From Arthrobacter hankyongi (GTDB lineage: Bacteria > Actinomycetota > Actinomycetes > Actinomycetales > Micrococcaceae): a stretch of 64,000 bases of DNA. Below, in pieces: positions 35,886-44,726 of the stretch. The notes beneath the pieces were generated by a model. That model saw only the letters and a program-made list of their open reading frames with translations. It ran no database searches and had not been told where the DNA came from. Each line of letters opens with the position of its first letter. Position 1 is the first letter of the stretch. The position numbers were made by a program, and so were the translations under genes. The stretch is taken from assembly GCF_022012395.1 (NCBI RefSeq), contig NZ_JAKLTQ010000004.1, positions 1 to 64,000 on the forward strand. The letters run 5' to 3'.

Positions 35886-35909
35886 GCCCGGTCGGTTCCG
35901 ACCAGTCGG

Positions 35910-35939
35910 AGGGGTTCCCGCCTGTGGGCGGGGGCCCCT
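35910..35939 (+). terminator. Terminator of the rpsF-ssb-rpsR-rplI operon
   Basis: A 13-bp stem, arms 35910-35922 and 35927-35939 with two G-U pairs and a four-base loop, starts 25 bases after the rplI stop and is followed by TCGGCGTTT. Confidence 0.85.
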
Positions 35940-35986
35940 TCGGCGTTTAACCAGCCGGACCCCGGTGGCCCGCATAGACTGGCCCA

Positions 35987-36841
35987 GTGACTTCGCATGC
36001 CTTCGCCCAAGTGGACGTCTTCACCACCGGTCCCGGTCTGGGCAACCCGCTGGCAGTGGTGGCCGCCGCCGCGGACCTGACCGACGGCCAGATGCAGCGC
36101 TTCGCCACCTGGACCAACCTCTCCGAAACCACCTTCCTGCTGCCGCCGCGGCAGGACGGGGCGGACTACCGGGTGCGGATCTTCACCCCGGGTTCCGAAC
36201 TGCCCTTCGCGGGGCATCCGACCCTGGGCAGCGCACAGGTGTGGCTGGCGCACGGCGGCGTGCCGCGCACTCTCGGCGTCGTGGTCCAGGAGTGCGGTGC
36301 GGGTCTGGTGCCGGTACGGTACGACGACGACGACGACGACGGCGGGCGGCTGGCGTTCGCCGCGCCGCCGCGGCGGCGCAGCGGTCCGCTGCCGGAGGAG
36401 AATGTGGCCAGGATCTGCGCGGCCCTGGGCCTGGAGCGCTCGGCGGTGCTGCGGCACCAGTGGGCGGACAACGGACCGCAGTGGCAGGCCCTGCAGCTGG
36501 CGGACGCGCAGGCAGTGCTCGACGTCGAGCCCGACTATGCGGCGCTGGCGCCCTTCGGGGTGGGCCTGGTGGGCGCCTGCCCGCCCGGTTCCGACGCGGA
36601 TTTCGAGGTCCGCGCCCTGATGGGCTTCGAGCCGGTGCCGGCCGAGGATCCCGCCACCGGAAGCCTGAACGCCGCGTTGGGACAGTGGCTGATCGGGGAC
36701 GGCCACGCCCCGCCGCGCTACACGGTGCGCCAGGGCACCCGGCTGGGCCGGCACGCACTGATTGACGTCGCCGCGGACGGGCCGGACGTCTGGATCGGCG
36801 GGGAAGTGCGCACCGTGATCCGCGGCACCGTGGAGTTCTAG
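35987..36841 (+). CDS. PhzF-family isomerase/epimerase-like protein
   Basis: A 284-residue protein with the PhzF/DapF-like twofold fold. FAQVDVFTTGPGLGNPLAVV opens the first half, the catalytic Glu is in NLSETTFLLPP, GHPTLGSAQ follows, and EDPATGSLNAALG opens the active-site loop of the second half. PhzF proteins catalyse cofactor-free isomerisations, for example in phenazine synthesis, but most family members, like this lone gene, have no known substrate. GTG or ATG starts are possible; 35987 (GTG) gives the full domain. Confidence 0.88.
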   Translation: MTSHAFAQVDVFTTGPGLGNPLAVVAAAADLTDGQMQRFATWTNLSETTFLLPPRQDGADYRVRIFTPGSELPFAGHPTLGSAQVWLAHGGVPRTLGVVVQECGAGLVPVRYDDDDDDGGRLAFAAPPRRRSGPLPEENVARICAALGLERSAVLRHQWADNGPQWQALQLADAQAVLDVEPDYAALAPFGVGLVGACPPGSDADFEVRALMGFEPVPAEDPATGSLNAALGQWLIGDGHAPPRYTVRQGTRLGRHALIDVAADGPDVWIGGEVRTVIRGTVEF

Positions 36842-36878
36842 GCGGCCGTAGGCTGAGGATGCGGCCGCCGGTGCCCTA

Positions 36879-37307
36879 CTACTGGTGCACCGCCGTCGTC
36901 ATATGGGCGTAGCCGGCACTGATCAGGCGCTCGAGCACCTCGGTGTCCACATCGGCCAGCTTGTTGATATAGAGGCAGGCGGCGCCGGTCCGGTGCTTGC
37001 CCAGGCGCGGCAGCAGCTCCGCGGCCTCCGGGGCGACGGTCAGTCCGTAGAGGGCGAGGTTGGCCGAACGTGGGGAGAAGCCGACGGCCAGCGCATCCCC
37101 CTCGCGGCCGCTGGCATAGCGGTAGTGGTAGCTGCCGAACCCCACCATGGTCGGCCCCCACAGCACCGGCTCCTCGCCGGTCAGTCGTGCCATCATCTCC
37201 AGCAGTACGAAAGCGTCGGCCCGGCGGACCGGATGCGGCACCTGGGAAAGGAATTCTTCCACATTGCGGTCCGTGGGCTGGGTCTTGTTCTCCGCGTTGC
37301 TGGGCAT
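36879..37307 (-). CDS. DUF1801 domain protein
   Basis: A 142-residue protein. The segments RRADAFVLLEMMARLTGEEP, LWGPTMVGFGSYHYRYASGR and VGFSPRSANLALYG are the recognisable core of DUF1801 (YdhG/YjbR-related, cystatin-like fold). It has no assigned biochemical role. It is transcribed alone, convergent with the PhzF gene and 76 bp from the next minus-strand gene. Confidence 0.85.
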   Translation of the reverse strand: MPSNAENKTQPTDRNVEEFLSQVPHPVRRADAFVLLEMMARLTGEEPVLWGPTMVGFGSYHYRYASGREGDALAVGFSPRSANLALYGLTVAPEAAELLPRLGKHRTGAACLYINKLADVDTEVLERLISAGYAHMTTAVHQ

Positions 37308-37383
37308 GTAAGGATTCTGGCAGACGGCCCCGGGCTTGTCAGGCGGCGGCCCGGGATGTTGCCGGAACGTTGTCCCGCCGGGC

Positions 37384-38220
37384 TCAGTCCTCTTCCGGCC
37401 CGATCAGGGCGACGAATTCCAGGGCTTCCTGTTCGCCGGCATCCGAGTGTTCCCGCAGCAGCCGCGCGGCGGCGGCCAGGTCACCGGCCAAGGCCGTTTC
37501 GCGGATGCGGGAGTAGACGGCGTCGTTGAGCCGGGTGCTGGCGATTTCGCGGATCTCGTCGCCCTTGGACACGATGGCCCGGTACCGGTAGGCGGTGGGC
37601 CGGTGGGCGGCGGCCGCGCCGGTGGCGGCGGGCGGCGAACTGGGGGAGTGCTTGCCCGGGACGTCCGTGCTGCCGGGGTCGGCGGCAGGCTCGGCCGGCC
37701 GGGCCGGGGCCGGCGGTTCGGCCCGGTGTTCCTGGAGGTGCTCCCCGGCAGGCCCGGCCTCGTCTTTGGGCTCAGGTTTCGGAGCCGCCGTCCGGGGCCC
37801 GGTCTCCGGTTCCGGCCCGCCGGCGGGCTCCACGGTGGACTCCGCGGCGGGGGCGGCCGGCTCCGGCGCGCCGGATTCCCGGGGAACGTCGGGGAATACG
37901 TACGGCTGCGGATAGGCGGACAAGCTGGCGACGGCGGTGGCCGCCTCGCGCAGCCCGGCGCCGGTGGCCTGCCGGTAGGCCTGAATGGCCTCCAGCCCGC
38001 GTCCGCGGGCGATCAGCGAGTAGACCGCGGTGTGCTGCTGCTGGTCCAGCCGGGCGTTGGCCGCGACGGCCGCCTCCCGTGTCGGGGCCGGGCCGCGCCC
38101 GGCCGCCGTCGCCGAGGGGCGCGGCGAACGCCCCGCGCGCTTCCTGGAGAGCCCTACCGCAGTCAGGACTCCCGCGACGACGACGAGGAGAATCAGGGCA
38201 GGGACCAGGAAAGACTCCAT
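37384..38220 (-). CDS. Membrane-anchored hypothetical protein with L7/L12-like motif
   Basis: A 278-residue protein with an N-terminal membrane segment (FLVPALILLVVVAGVLTAVG). A segment with ARGRGLEAIQAYRQATGAGL resembles the C-terminal domain of ribosomal protein L7/L12 and related predicted regulators. A long Pro/Glu/Ala-rich disordered linker (about residues 85-195) follows, then a helical C-terminal domain starting YRYRAIVSKGDEIREIA. I do not recognise a function. It is divergent from the DnaA-box region and dnaB. Confidence 0.6.
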   Translation of the reverse strand: MESFLVPALILLVVVAGVLTAVGLSRKRAGRSPRPSATAAGRGPAPTREAAVAANARLDQQQHTAVYSLIARGRGLEAIQAYRQATGAGLREAATAVASLSAYPQPYVFPDVPRESGAPEPAAPAAESTVEPAGGPEPETGPRTAAPKPEPKDEAGPAGEHLQEHRAEPPAPARPAEPAADPGSTDVPGKHSPSSPPAATGAAAAHRPTAYRYRAIVSKGDEIREIASTRLNDAVYSRIRETALAGDLAAAARLLREHSDAGEQEALEFVALIGPEED

Positions 38221-38310
38221 AGGAGAATCCTACGGGCAGCAGGCGCCGGGGGCACCGCTTCGGGCCCGGGTGAATCGGCCGGATTTGTGCTGCATCACAG
38301 TTTGGGGACA

Positions 38311-38548
38311 ACGCCTGTGGATAACCAGTGGAAAAGTGCCCCAAAGGCCGGGTTTTCCGGTGTTTCCACAGCCGTGCTGTGGAAACACTGGGGATGGAAT
38401 TATTTTTAATTCACACCCTGAGGACAGTAAAACCGCAGGTCAGCACTGGTTTATGAACGGAATTAGTTTTTAATCCACAGCTGTACGCACAGGCTGTGCA
38501 CAAGACACGCCGCATGATCCACAGGATGCACACAGGGCCTGTGGATAA
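38311..38548. promoter_or_regulatory. DnaA-box cluster with AT-rich segment upstream of dnaB
   Basis: Two perfect DnaA boxes (TGTGGATAA at 38316-38324 and 38540-38548) flank one-mismatch boxes TAATCCACA (38471-38479) and TGATCCACA (38515-38523), and two weaker ones at 38362-38370 and 38378-38386. Between them lies an exceptionally AT-rich stretch with a repeated element, GGAATTATTTTTAATTCACA (38396-38415) and its near copy at 38459-38479. The arrangement is origin-like. It could be a DnaA-titration or dnaB-control region, or a replication-start element; no dnaA or dnaN gene is in the window. Confidence 0.65.
38360..38388. repeat. 13-bp inverted repeat of DnaA-like boxes
   Basis: Arms 38360-38372 (GTGTTTCCACAGC) and 38376-38388 are perfect inverted copies around a CGT spacer. 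Each arm contains a TTTCCACA half resembling a DnaA box. It sits inside the DnaA-box cluster next to the AT-rich stretch. Confidence 0.7.
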
Positions 38549-38765
38549 CTCGCTTGGCGGGAGGCGCGCGGGGGACTACGGTTGCCGAGTACCTCATCCA
38601 ACTTGGGGCGCGGCGGACAGCCCCGCGGTCCCTTCGGAAGCATTCCGGCCGCCGCCGGGTACGGGCGGGAAAAGTGTCGGAAGCATCCGGGATCCTGAAG
38701 TCCCGGGACCCGGTTCAGGCAGGGCCGGACCCCTTGGCGGGGCGATAGACAGAAAGCAGGCAGCG

Positions 38766-41588
38766 GTGACTCTCGTACACGCAGACTCCGAACATGTGGG
38801 CCGGGACCCGGAGTTCGCGCGGACGCCGCCCCAGGACCTCGTCGCGGAGCAGTCAGTGCTCGGCGGCATGATGCTGTCCAAGGACGCCATCGCCGACGTG
38901 GTGGAAGTCCTGCGCGGCGTGGACTTCTACCGGCCGGCGCACGAAAGCATCTACGAAGCGATCGTGGACCTGTACGGGCGCGGCGAGCCGGCCGACGCCG
39001 TCACCGTCTCGGACCTGCTCACCAAGCGCGGCGAAATCTCCCGCATCGGCGGCCCGGCCTACCTGCACACGCTGATCCAGTCCGTGCCCACTGCCGCCAA
39101 CGCCGGCTTCTACGCGGAGATCGTGCGCGAACGCGCCGTGCTCCGCCGGCTGGTGGACGCCGGCACCAAGATCGTCCAGCTCGGCTACTCGCAGGACGGC
39201 GAGGTGGACGCCATCGTCAACCAGGCCCAGGCCGAGATCTACGCCGTCGCCGAGCGCCGCACCGCCGAGGACTATGTCCCGCTCAAGGACATCATCGAAG
39301 GCACGGTGGACGAGATCGAGTCTGCCGGCCACCGCGGCGAAGGCATGACCGGCGTGCCCACCGGCTTCTACGAACTGGACGAACTGACCCAGGGCCTGCA
39401 CCCGGGCCAGATGATCGTCATCGCGGCACGTCCGGCCGTGGGCAAGGCGCTGGCCCTGGATACGCCGCTGCCGACGCCGCAGGGTTGGACCACCATGGGT
39501 GAAATCCGCACCGGGGACCAGGTGCTGGCGGCCGACGGCACGCCGACCACCGTCGTTGCGGTCACCGACGTCATGGTTGACCGCCCGTGCTTCGAGGTGA
39601 CGTTCGACGACGGTTCTGCCCTGGTGGCCGACGCCGAGCACCAGTGGCTGACGGAAACTAACGACGATCATCCCGCCGTCGTGACCACGGCGGATATTGC
39701 TGCCTCCATGAATGCCGGCGGGCGCGTGTTCATCCGGAACGAGGCCCCGGAACTGGCTGAGGAACTGCGGTACCGCGACGGCTGGAAGATCGTCGAGGTG
39801 CGCGCAGTGGACTCCGTTCCCGTCCGCTGCATCCAGGTGGCACACGAGTCGCACCTGTATCTGGCCGGCCGCTCCTTCATCCCGACTCACAACTCCACGT
39901 TTGCCTTGGATTTTGCCCGCTCGGCGGCAATCAAGAACAACATGACCACCGTGTTCTTCTCCTTGGAAATGGGCCGGAACGAGATCGCCATGCGCCTGCT
40001 CTCGGCTGAAGCCACCATCGGGCTGCAGGACCTGCGCAAGGGCACTATCAAGGACGAGCAGTGGGGCAAGATCGCCACCACGATGGGCAGGATGAACGAC
40101 GCCCCGCTGTTCATCGACGACAGCCCGAACATGTCCCTGATGGAAATCCGGGCCAAGTGCCGCCGGCTGAAGCAGCGCCACGACCTCAAGCTGATCGTGC
40201 TGGACTACCTGCAGCTGATGTCCTCCGGCAAGCGCGTGGAATCGCGCCAGCAGGAAGTCTCCGAGTTCTCCCGTGCACTGAAGCTGCTGGCCAAGGAGCT
40301 CGAGGTGCCGGTCATCGCCCTTTCGCAGCTGAACCGTGGTTCCGAGCAGCGTACGGACAAGAAGCCGATGGTCTCGGACCTGCGCGAATCGGGCTGCCTC
40401 ACGGCCGACACCCGCGTGCTCCGCTCCGATACCGGCGCCGAGACCACCATGGGCGAGCTGTTCGCCTCCGGTGCCAAGGACGTCCCGGTCTGGTCCCTCG
40501 ACGAGAGCCTGCGCTACGTGGAACGCCACCTGACCCACGTCTTTTCCACAGGCGTGAAGCCGGTGTACAAGCTGACGCTCGCTTCCGGCAAAACCGTGCG
40601 GGCGACGGCGAACCATCCGTTCCTGACCTACGAGGGCTGGCGTGCCCTTGGGAACCTGTCCGTGGGCGACCGGCTCGGCGTACCGCGGCACGTGAACGGG
40701 CCATCGGGGCGGACGGACTGGGAGGACGCGCGTGTGTCGACGCTCGCCCGCATCCTGGCCATGGCCGAGCAGGAAGCTCTGGTCTCTGAGGAGAAGGCCG
40801 GCGACGGGCACATCATGGAAAGCCTCACGTTCGTGCCCGAGGACGTTTTCTCCCTGCCCAAGCGGCAAATCGCCTTGTTCCTAGGTCAGCTCTGGGCGCG
40901 TCGCGGCGACATCGGGCAGGACGGTGGCGGATCCGCCACACTCGCCTGCCGATCCTCCCAGCTGGCGGAGGGCATTGTGAGACTGCTGTTGCGCTTCGGT
41001 ATCTCCGCCTCGCTGCGGCGCGAGCCGGGCTGCACCGCCGTCGTGATCGATGGGGCGGACGACCTCCGCCGCTTCCTGCAGGAGATCCAGCCGCTCGGGG
41101 GCCAGCACGAGGCAGCGGTGGAACTTTTGGACCTTGTCCGTGACGCAACTGCCGCGGACGGCTCCGTGCCCAGCTCCGACCCGTGGGGCGAGGTGGGCTC
41201 TATCCTGCGCGACGGCAGCGCGCCTGCCCTCGGCGGCGTGACCGCCGTGCTGGACCGTGAGGAGATCGACGTGCTGGCGATTAACGACCTGCTGTGGGAC
41301 GGCATCGTCAGCATCGTGCCCGACGGCGAGGAAGAAGTGTTCGACGCCACCGTGTTGGGCAACCACAACTTCGTGGCCAACGGCATCGCCGTCCACAACT
41401 CGATCGAGCAGGACGCCGACATGGTCATCCTGCTGCACCGCGAGGACATTTACGACAAGGAGTCCCCGCGGGCCGGCGAGGCGGACGTGATCGTGGCCAA
41501 GCACCGTAACGGCCCGACCAAGACCATCGTGGTGGGCTTCCAAGGCCACTACTCCCGGTTTGCCAATATGGCGGTCGAGCACGGCTGA
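38766..41588 (+). CDS. dnaB: Replicative DNA helicase DnaB with two in-frame inteins
   Basis: A 940-residue precursor; removing the inteins (residues 228-376 and 544-878) leaves 456 residues, normal for DnaB. The N-terminal domain starts PPQDLVAEQSVLGGMML. The RecA-like domain has Walker A ARPAVGK, interrupted by the first intein and continuing STFALDFARS, then Walker B LIVLDYLQLM. The second intein splits DLRESG from SIEQDADMVILLHR. Active helicase requires both splicing events. The frame is open from 38496, but GTG 38766 gives the usual N-terminus and keeps the DnaA-box region untranslated. The hexameric helicase unwinds DNA at the replication fork. Confidence 0.97.
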   Translation: MTLVHADSEHVGRDPEFARTPPQDLVAEQSVLGGMMLSKDAIADVVEVLRGVDFYRPAHESIYEAIVDLYGRGEPADAVTVSDLLTKRGEISRIGGPAYLHTLIQSVPTAANAGFYAEIVRERAVLRRLVDAGTKIVQLGYSQDGEVDAIVNQAQAEIYAVAERRTAEDYVPLKDIIEGTVDEIESAGHRGEGMTGVPTGFYELDELTQGLHPGQMIVIAARPAVGKALALDTPLPTPQGWTTMGEIRTGDQVLAADGTPTTVVAVTDVMVDRPCFEVTFDDGSALVADAEHQWLTETNDDHPAVVTTADIAASMNAGGRVFIRNEAPELAEELRYRDGWKIVEVRAVDSVPVRCIQVAHESHLYLAGRSFIPTHNSTFALDFARSAAIKNNMTTVFFSLEMGRNEIAMRLLSAEATIGLQDLRKGTIKDEQWGKIATTMGRMNDAPLFIDDSPNMSLMEIRAKCRRLKQRHDLKLIVLDYLQLMSSGKRVESRQQEVSEFSRALKLLAKELEVPVIALSQLNRGSEQRTDKKPMVSDLRESGCLTADTRVLRSDTGAETTMGELFASGAKDVPVWSLDESLRYVERHLTHVFSTGVKPVYKLTLASGKTVRATANHPFLTYEGWRALGNLSVGDRLGVPRHVNGPSGRTDWEDARVSTLARILAMAEQEALVSEEKAGDGHIMESLTFVPEDVFSLPKRQIALFLGQLWARRGDIGQDGGGSATLACRSSQLAEGIVRLLLRFGISASLRREPGCTAVVIDGADDLRRFLQEIQPLGGQHEAAVELLDLVRDATAADGSVPSSDPWGEVGSILRDGSAPALGGVTAVLDREEIDVLAINDLLWDGIVSIVPDGEEEVFDATVLGNHNFVANGIAVHNSIEQDADMVILLHREDIYDKESPRAGEADVIVAKHRNGPTKTIVVGFQGHYSRFANMAVEHG
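39447..39893 (+). other. DnaB intein 1: class-3-like mini-intein in the Walker A motif
   Basis: The 149-residue insertion starts with Ala (ALALDTPLPTPQGWTTMGEI) rather than Cys/Ser and ends in FIPTHN before the +1 Ser. It carries Trp67 in AEHQWLT (block B), Cys128 in VRCIQV (block F) and Thr147 in PTHN (block G), the WCT set of class 3 inteins such as the mycobacteriophage Bethlehem DnaB intein. These splice through the block F Cys instead of residue 1. There is no endonuclease domain. It interrupts GK|STF of the P-loop, so the unspliced protein cannot bind ATP. Confidence 0.88.
40395..41399 (+). other. DnaB intein 2: Cys1 intein with degenerate LAGLIDADG domain
   Basis: The 335-residue insertion begins CLTADTRVLRSDTGAETTMG and has the block B TANHPF motif (Thr/His) and a C-terminal VANGIAVHN before Ser+1, a standard class 1 splicing domain. 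The middle of about 170 residues resembles the DOD homing endonuclease of actinobacterial inteins (IALFLGQLWARRGDI, then LLLRFGISASLRR). The position expected to hold the catalytic Asp-Gly pair reads ARRGD, so DNA cleavage is probably lost. It lies between DLRESG and SIEQDADM of DnaB. Confidence 0.9.
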
Positions 41589-41947
41589 CTGTCGATCCCG
41601 CTCGAACATTAACAATTCCGCTCCGAGATCAACACCCGATTAGCAATTGTCAATTTAGAAGCGGACGGACCGTAGGGCCTCAATCTACTTGTCAGCTGGG
41701 CGAACTGGCCATCACAGTTTCCGTACGACCCCGTAACCGTAGCCTTGGACCATGCGGCCGGTGGAGGGGGCAATCCTGTCCGGGGTGTGCAGGTGGCTTG
41801 AGGGTTGCTGTGGGTCGTTCGCCGTGTTGCAGTCGAAGTGTAAGATCGGACCTTCGCCCCAAGCGGTTACGGCTGCTGCCGACTAATCCTTTCGTTCCGG
41901 TGATAGCAACGATTGGCTTGCAAATTATTTGGACAGCGCCGGTACCA
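41589..41947. other. Gap after dnaB: boundary of the accessory island
   Basis: No gene, tRNA or clear terminator is recognisable in these 359 bases. Several AT-rich words occur near the left end (around 41608-41660). The change from densely packed core genes to widely spaced genes starts here, so an insertion boundary is plausible, but no attachment-site repeat was seen. Confidence 0.4.
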
Positions 41948-42904
41948 TCAACAGGTCACTTCAGATCCGGCTTCATCACTCCACTGCCTATTGGTGACTG
42001 ACCCGAGGTGGCGGCTGAACCAGTCCGCCGCAGCCTTACGGGTGTCTTCAAAATGGTCGGTGTACACCGAGTAATGTCCTCCAGGCACCATCAGAAGGCG
42101 CTTCGGGTGGTGAGCGCGCCGGTAGGCGTCCTGTTGAAGACCTGTGGGTGTGATGCTGTCTGCGTCAGCGATAATCATCAGCAGCGGTGTTGGAGCGATT
42201 CGTTCAATATAGGCCCCCGGCTCGTAGGTCCGGGCAAGCTCGAGGGAGCGGACCGTCACCTCATTGCGCCAGCTCGGGCAAGTCTTTCCCCGCGCCGACA
42301 TGTAGTCATATGATTCGGCTCCAGGGTACGCCACCTTCTCCGATGGGTTGGCGCTGATCATCTTGATTGTCTGTCCGATGGCTCCTCCAAACCGGGCGTC
42401 CCTATCCTGAATGAACCACTCCTGTTGGGCTGCGAGCTCCGCCGGGGACAGCCTTTGCTGGGCCGCGCGCCAGCCGCTGATGGTTGGAACCTGAGCCACC
42501 ACGCAACGGACACGCCTGTCAACGGCAGCGACGACAAGTGCGTGGCCACCGCTGTAGCTACTGCCCCACACTCCAATCCGTTCGCCATCAACTTCCGGAC
42601 GTGCGCGCACGTAGCTGATGGCCGCTTTGTAATCCTCAACCTGGCGGTGTGGGTCGATGTCCTGCCGGGGTTCGCCTTCGCTGGCCCCCAAGTGCCTGAA
42701 ATCGAAAGTCAGTGCGGCGAAGTCGGCTGCGACCATACCAGCGGCATAATCCTCAAGATCACCCCCTGAAACCATGCCCCACCCATGGGCCATCACTATG
42801 ACTGGAAAGGGCCCATCGGTATTGCTGGGGGTGTAAAAGGTGCCTCGGACAAGGGATCCGTCAACGTTTAATTGGATCTTTTCCGTGTGGAATGCCGTCG
42901 TCAC
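41948..42904 (-). CDS. Alpha/beta hydrolase (dienelactone hydrolase/S9-peptidase-like)
   Basis: A 318-residue hydrolase. VMAHGWGMVSGGDLEDYA provides the oxyanion region, the nucleophile is Ser in GVWGSSYSGGHAL, an acid is in IIADADSITP, and the catalytic His is in VPGGHYSVY. The early ALTFDFRHLGASEGEP is typical for DLH/UF-type esterases. GTG 42904 is chosen because GAGGAG lies seven bases upstream; the frame is open further. It is the first gene of the island, next to an APC permease on the same strand and with an operator-like 14-mer just upstream. Substrate unknown. Confidence 0.85.
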   Translation of the reverse strand: MTTAFHTEKIQLNVDGSLVRGTFYTPSNTDGPFPVIVMAHGWGMVSGGDLEDYAAGMVAADFAALTFDFRHLGASEGEPRQDIDPHRQVEDYKAAISYVRARPEVDGERIGVWGSSYSGGHALVVAAVDRRVRCVVAQVPTISGWRAAQQRLSPAELAAQQEWFIQDRDARFGGAIGQTIKMISANPSEKVAYPGAESYDYMSARGKTCPSWRNEVTVRSLELARTYEPGAYIERIAPTPLLMIIADADSITPTGLQQDAYRRAHHPKRLLMVPGGHYSVYTDHFEDTRKAAADWFSRHLGSVTNRQWSDEAGSEVTC

Positions 42905-42921
42905 GTCAGGGCTCCTCAAGA

Positions 42922-42935
42922 TAAATGAACGGTTG
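42922..42935. promoter_or_regulatory. Weak island operator copy, upstream of hydrolase
   Basis: TAAATGAACGGTTG matches 10 of 14 positions of the island motif TTAAYGAAYGTTAA and lies 18 bases before the GTG start. Weak on its own; noted because of its position. Confidence 0.3.
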
Positions 42936-43092
42936 TTGTGTGGCGAAAGCACAGATGAGCTTCGAGCAGGCACCGATCGCCAGCCGTCCGGGGAGAGGGC
43001 ATGCACCAGCTGGTACGGTTTCTGGATGGCGATGACCGCGGTGACGGGACCAAGGCCGGTCCTGACATTGGTCCCATCAGTTGGTCGCGACC

Positions 43093-44589
43093 TCAGTCCG
43101 CCTCGGTCAGGGACTCGGCCGTGTGATTGTGAAAGGGGTCTACTTCGTCGCGCCCGAGTCTGGCGTACCGGGACGGATTCGAGCGGCGGAGGCGTAGGGC
43201 GATGTAGATTCCCGCGAGCAATGCCAGCGGAAGCGGAATCAGCAACCAGGTGTACTGCCCAGGCTCTCCTCCTGCCACGAGGTGGAAGTTGACGGTTGCC
43301 ATCACGACCACGAAGAGCAGGGATACGGCGGAGATGGCAGGAGCCACGTAGATCTTGAAGATGCCTTCGGAATTGGATGAGCGGCGAGTGGCAAACCAGG
43401 CAATGATCGCTACAGAGACCAATGCCATGAGGCCGAGCACACCGACCGTTCCAATGGCAACAAGCTGCGCGTACAGAATGGATTCATCGATCGGCAGGAC
43501 CGCGATGATCGCGATCAGAAGCCCGGCAACCGCCGCGGCTGCGTTTGATGCGACGTGAGGAGAAGCGTGGCTATGATGCACCCGCGCGAGTGAGCGCGGC
43601 AGCGCGTGGTCGTATCCAAGATTGTACGTATACCTGGCGATAACGTTGTGGATCGACACATTCGCGGCGAAGCTGGAGGTGAGCGCCATAATGAGCGTGA
43701 TCTGCACGAAGATGCCTCCGACAAAATGGCCGGCAGCATTTGCAAACATGTCGGTCGTCTCGTTTGTGGCTACGTCGACGGCATCAGACCCATAAGCGGC
43801 GATCAGCCCGTAGCAGGTCAAGGCATACAGAACTCCGACAAAGAGTACGGCGCCATAGGTGGCTCGGGGAATAGTGACATTGGGGTGGCGCACCTCTTCA
43901 CGGAAGAGTGCTGTCGCTTCGAAGCCCATGAACACCATGAATGCGAAAAGCATGGTCACGCCAATATCGCCCTTGATGAACTCCGATGGAAGTAGCGGGG
44001 TGACGGAGAGGCCCTCTGCGCCCCCTTGGGCGAGGGTGAAGGCATTGAAGATCAGGATGACCAGCACCTCGAGCACCATGACCACGGAGAGCACCTTCGC
44101 CGAGAGTTCGATGTTGAAATAGCCGAGCGTGCTGACCGCAGCCCAGCTCACGACGGCGGAGATCCACCAGGGGATGGCCGGGCCGCCGACCGATTGGATC
44201 AGGCCAGCTGCCACGACCCCGATGAATGCGTAGGTGCCGACGAGGACCAGCAGGTACGAAATGATTGCCAGATAGGCGGTTCCGAGGCCGGCCGGCTTTC
44301 CCAGTCCCCGGCTCACAAATGTGTAGAAGGCTCCCGGCCTGTCGACTCGCTTGGACATTGCGACGTAGCCAGCACTGAAGATCAGCAGGATCACCGTAGC
44401 GATCACGAAGGCAACGGAAGTCCCGTTGCCGCCGAATATGATCGCGACTGGGATGTACCCGGTCACCACGGCCAGCGGGGCGGAGAACGCAAGCACTGTC
44501 AGCATGAGCGACATTACGCCCATCCGGCCCGTCAGTTGGGTCCCGTGCTTACCGCCTTCGAGGCTGGGGGCGTTCTTGGTTGTGGCCAT
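43093..44589 (-). CDS. APC-family amino acid/amine permease
   Basis: A 498-residue transporter with 12 membrane segments. Features of the APC superfamily are visible: an early GYIPVAIIFGGNG, SAGYVAMSKRVDRPGAFYTF after helix 2, and the conserved MVFMGFEATALFREEVRHPN block in the middle. It would import a cationic or neutral amino acid, amine or betaine-like compound by proton or ion coupling. Upstream at 44727 there is a copy of the island operator. It shares the strand with the hydrolase gene 188 bp downstream. Confidence 0.9.
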   Translation of the reverse strand: MATTKNAPSLEGGKHGTQLTGRMGVMSLMLTVLAFSAPLAVVTGYIPVAIIFGGNGTSVAFVIATVILLIFSAGYVAMSKRVDRPGAFYTFVSRGLGKPAGLGTAYLAIISYLLVLVGTYAFIGVVAAGLIQSVGGPAIPWWISAVVSWAAVSTLGYFNIELSAKVLSVVMVLEVLVILIFNAFTLAQGGAEGLSVTPLLPSEFIKGDIGVTMLFAFMVFMGFEATALFREEVRHPNVTIPRATYGAVLFVGVLYALTCYGLIAAYGSDAVDVATNETTDMFANAAGHFVGGIFVQITLIMALTSSFAANVSIHNVIARYTYNLGYDHALPRSLARVHHSHASPHVASNAAAAVAGLLIAIIAVLPIDESILYAQLVAIGTVGVLGLMALVSVAIIAWFATRRSSNSEGIFKIYVAPAISAVSLLFVVVMATVNFHLVAGGEPGQYTWLLIPLPLALLAGIYIALRLRRSNPSRYARLGRDEVDPFHNHTAESLTEAD

Positions 44590-44726
44590 CTTTGATTATT
44601 ACCTTTCGAGAGAAAGTACCCGCCCTGTGGGAATAGGTCACCGATTCTGCACGTGGACGCCTCAACGAGCGGGCTGAGTCTGCATGTCCCGCCGGGCTGA
44701 TCGTCTATGACGCTGCGGCGTGATGC

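Noticed and set aside
38311-38548. Calling this region the chromosomal oriC
   Set aside because: No dnaA, dnaN or rpmH is in the window, and oriC normally sits between dnaA and dnaN; kept as an origin-like or DnaA-control region.
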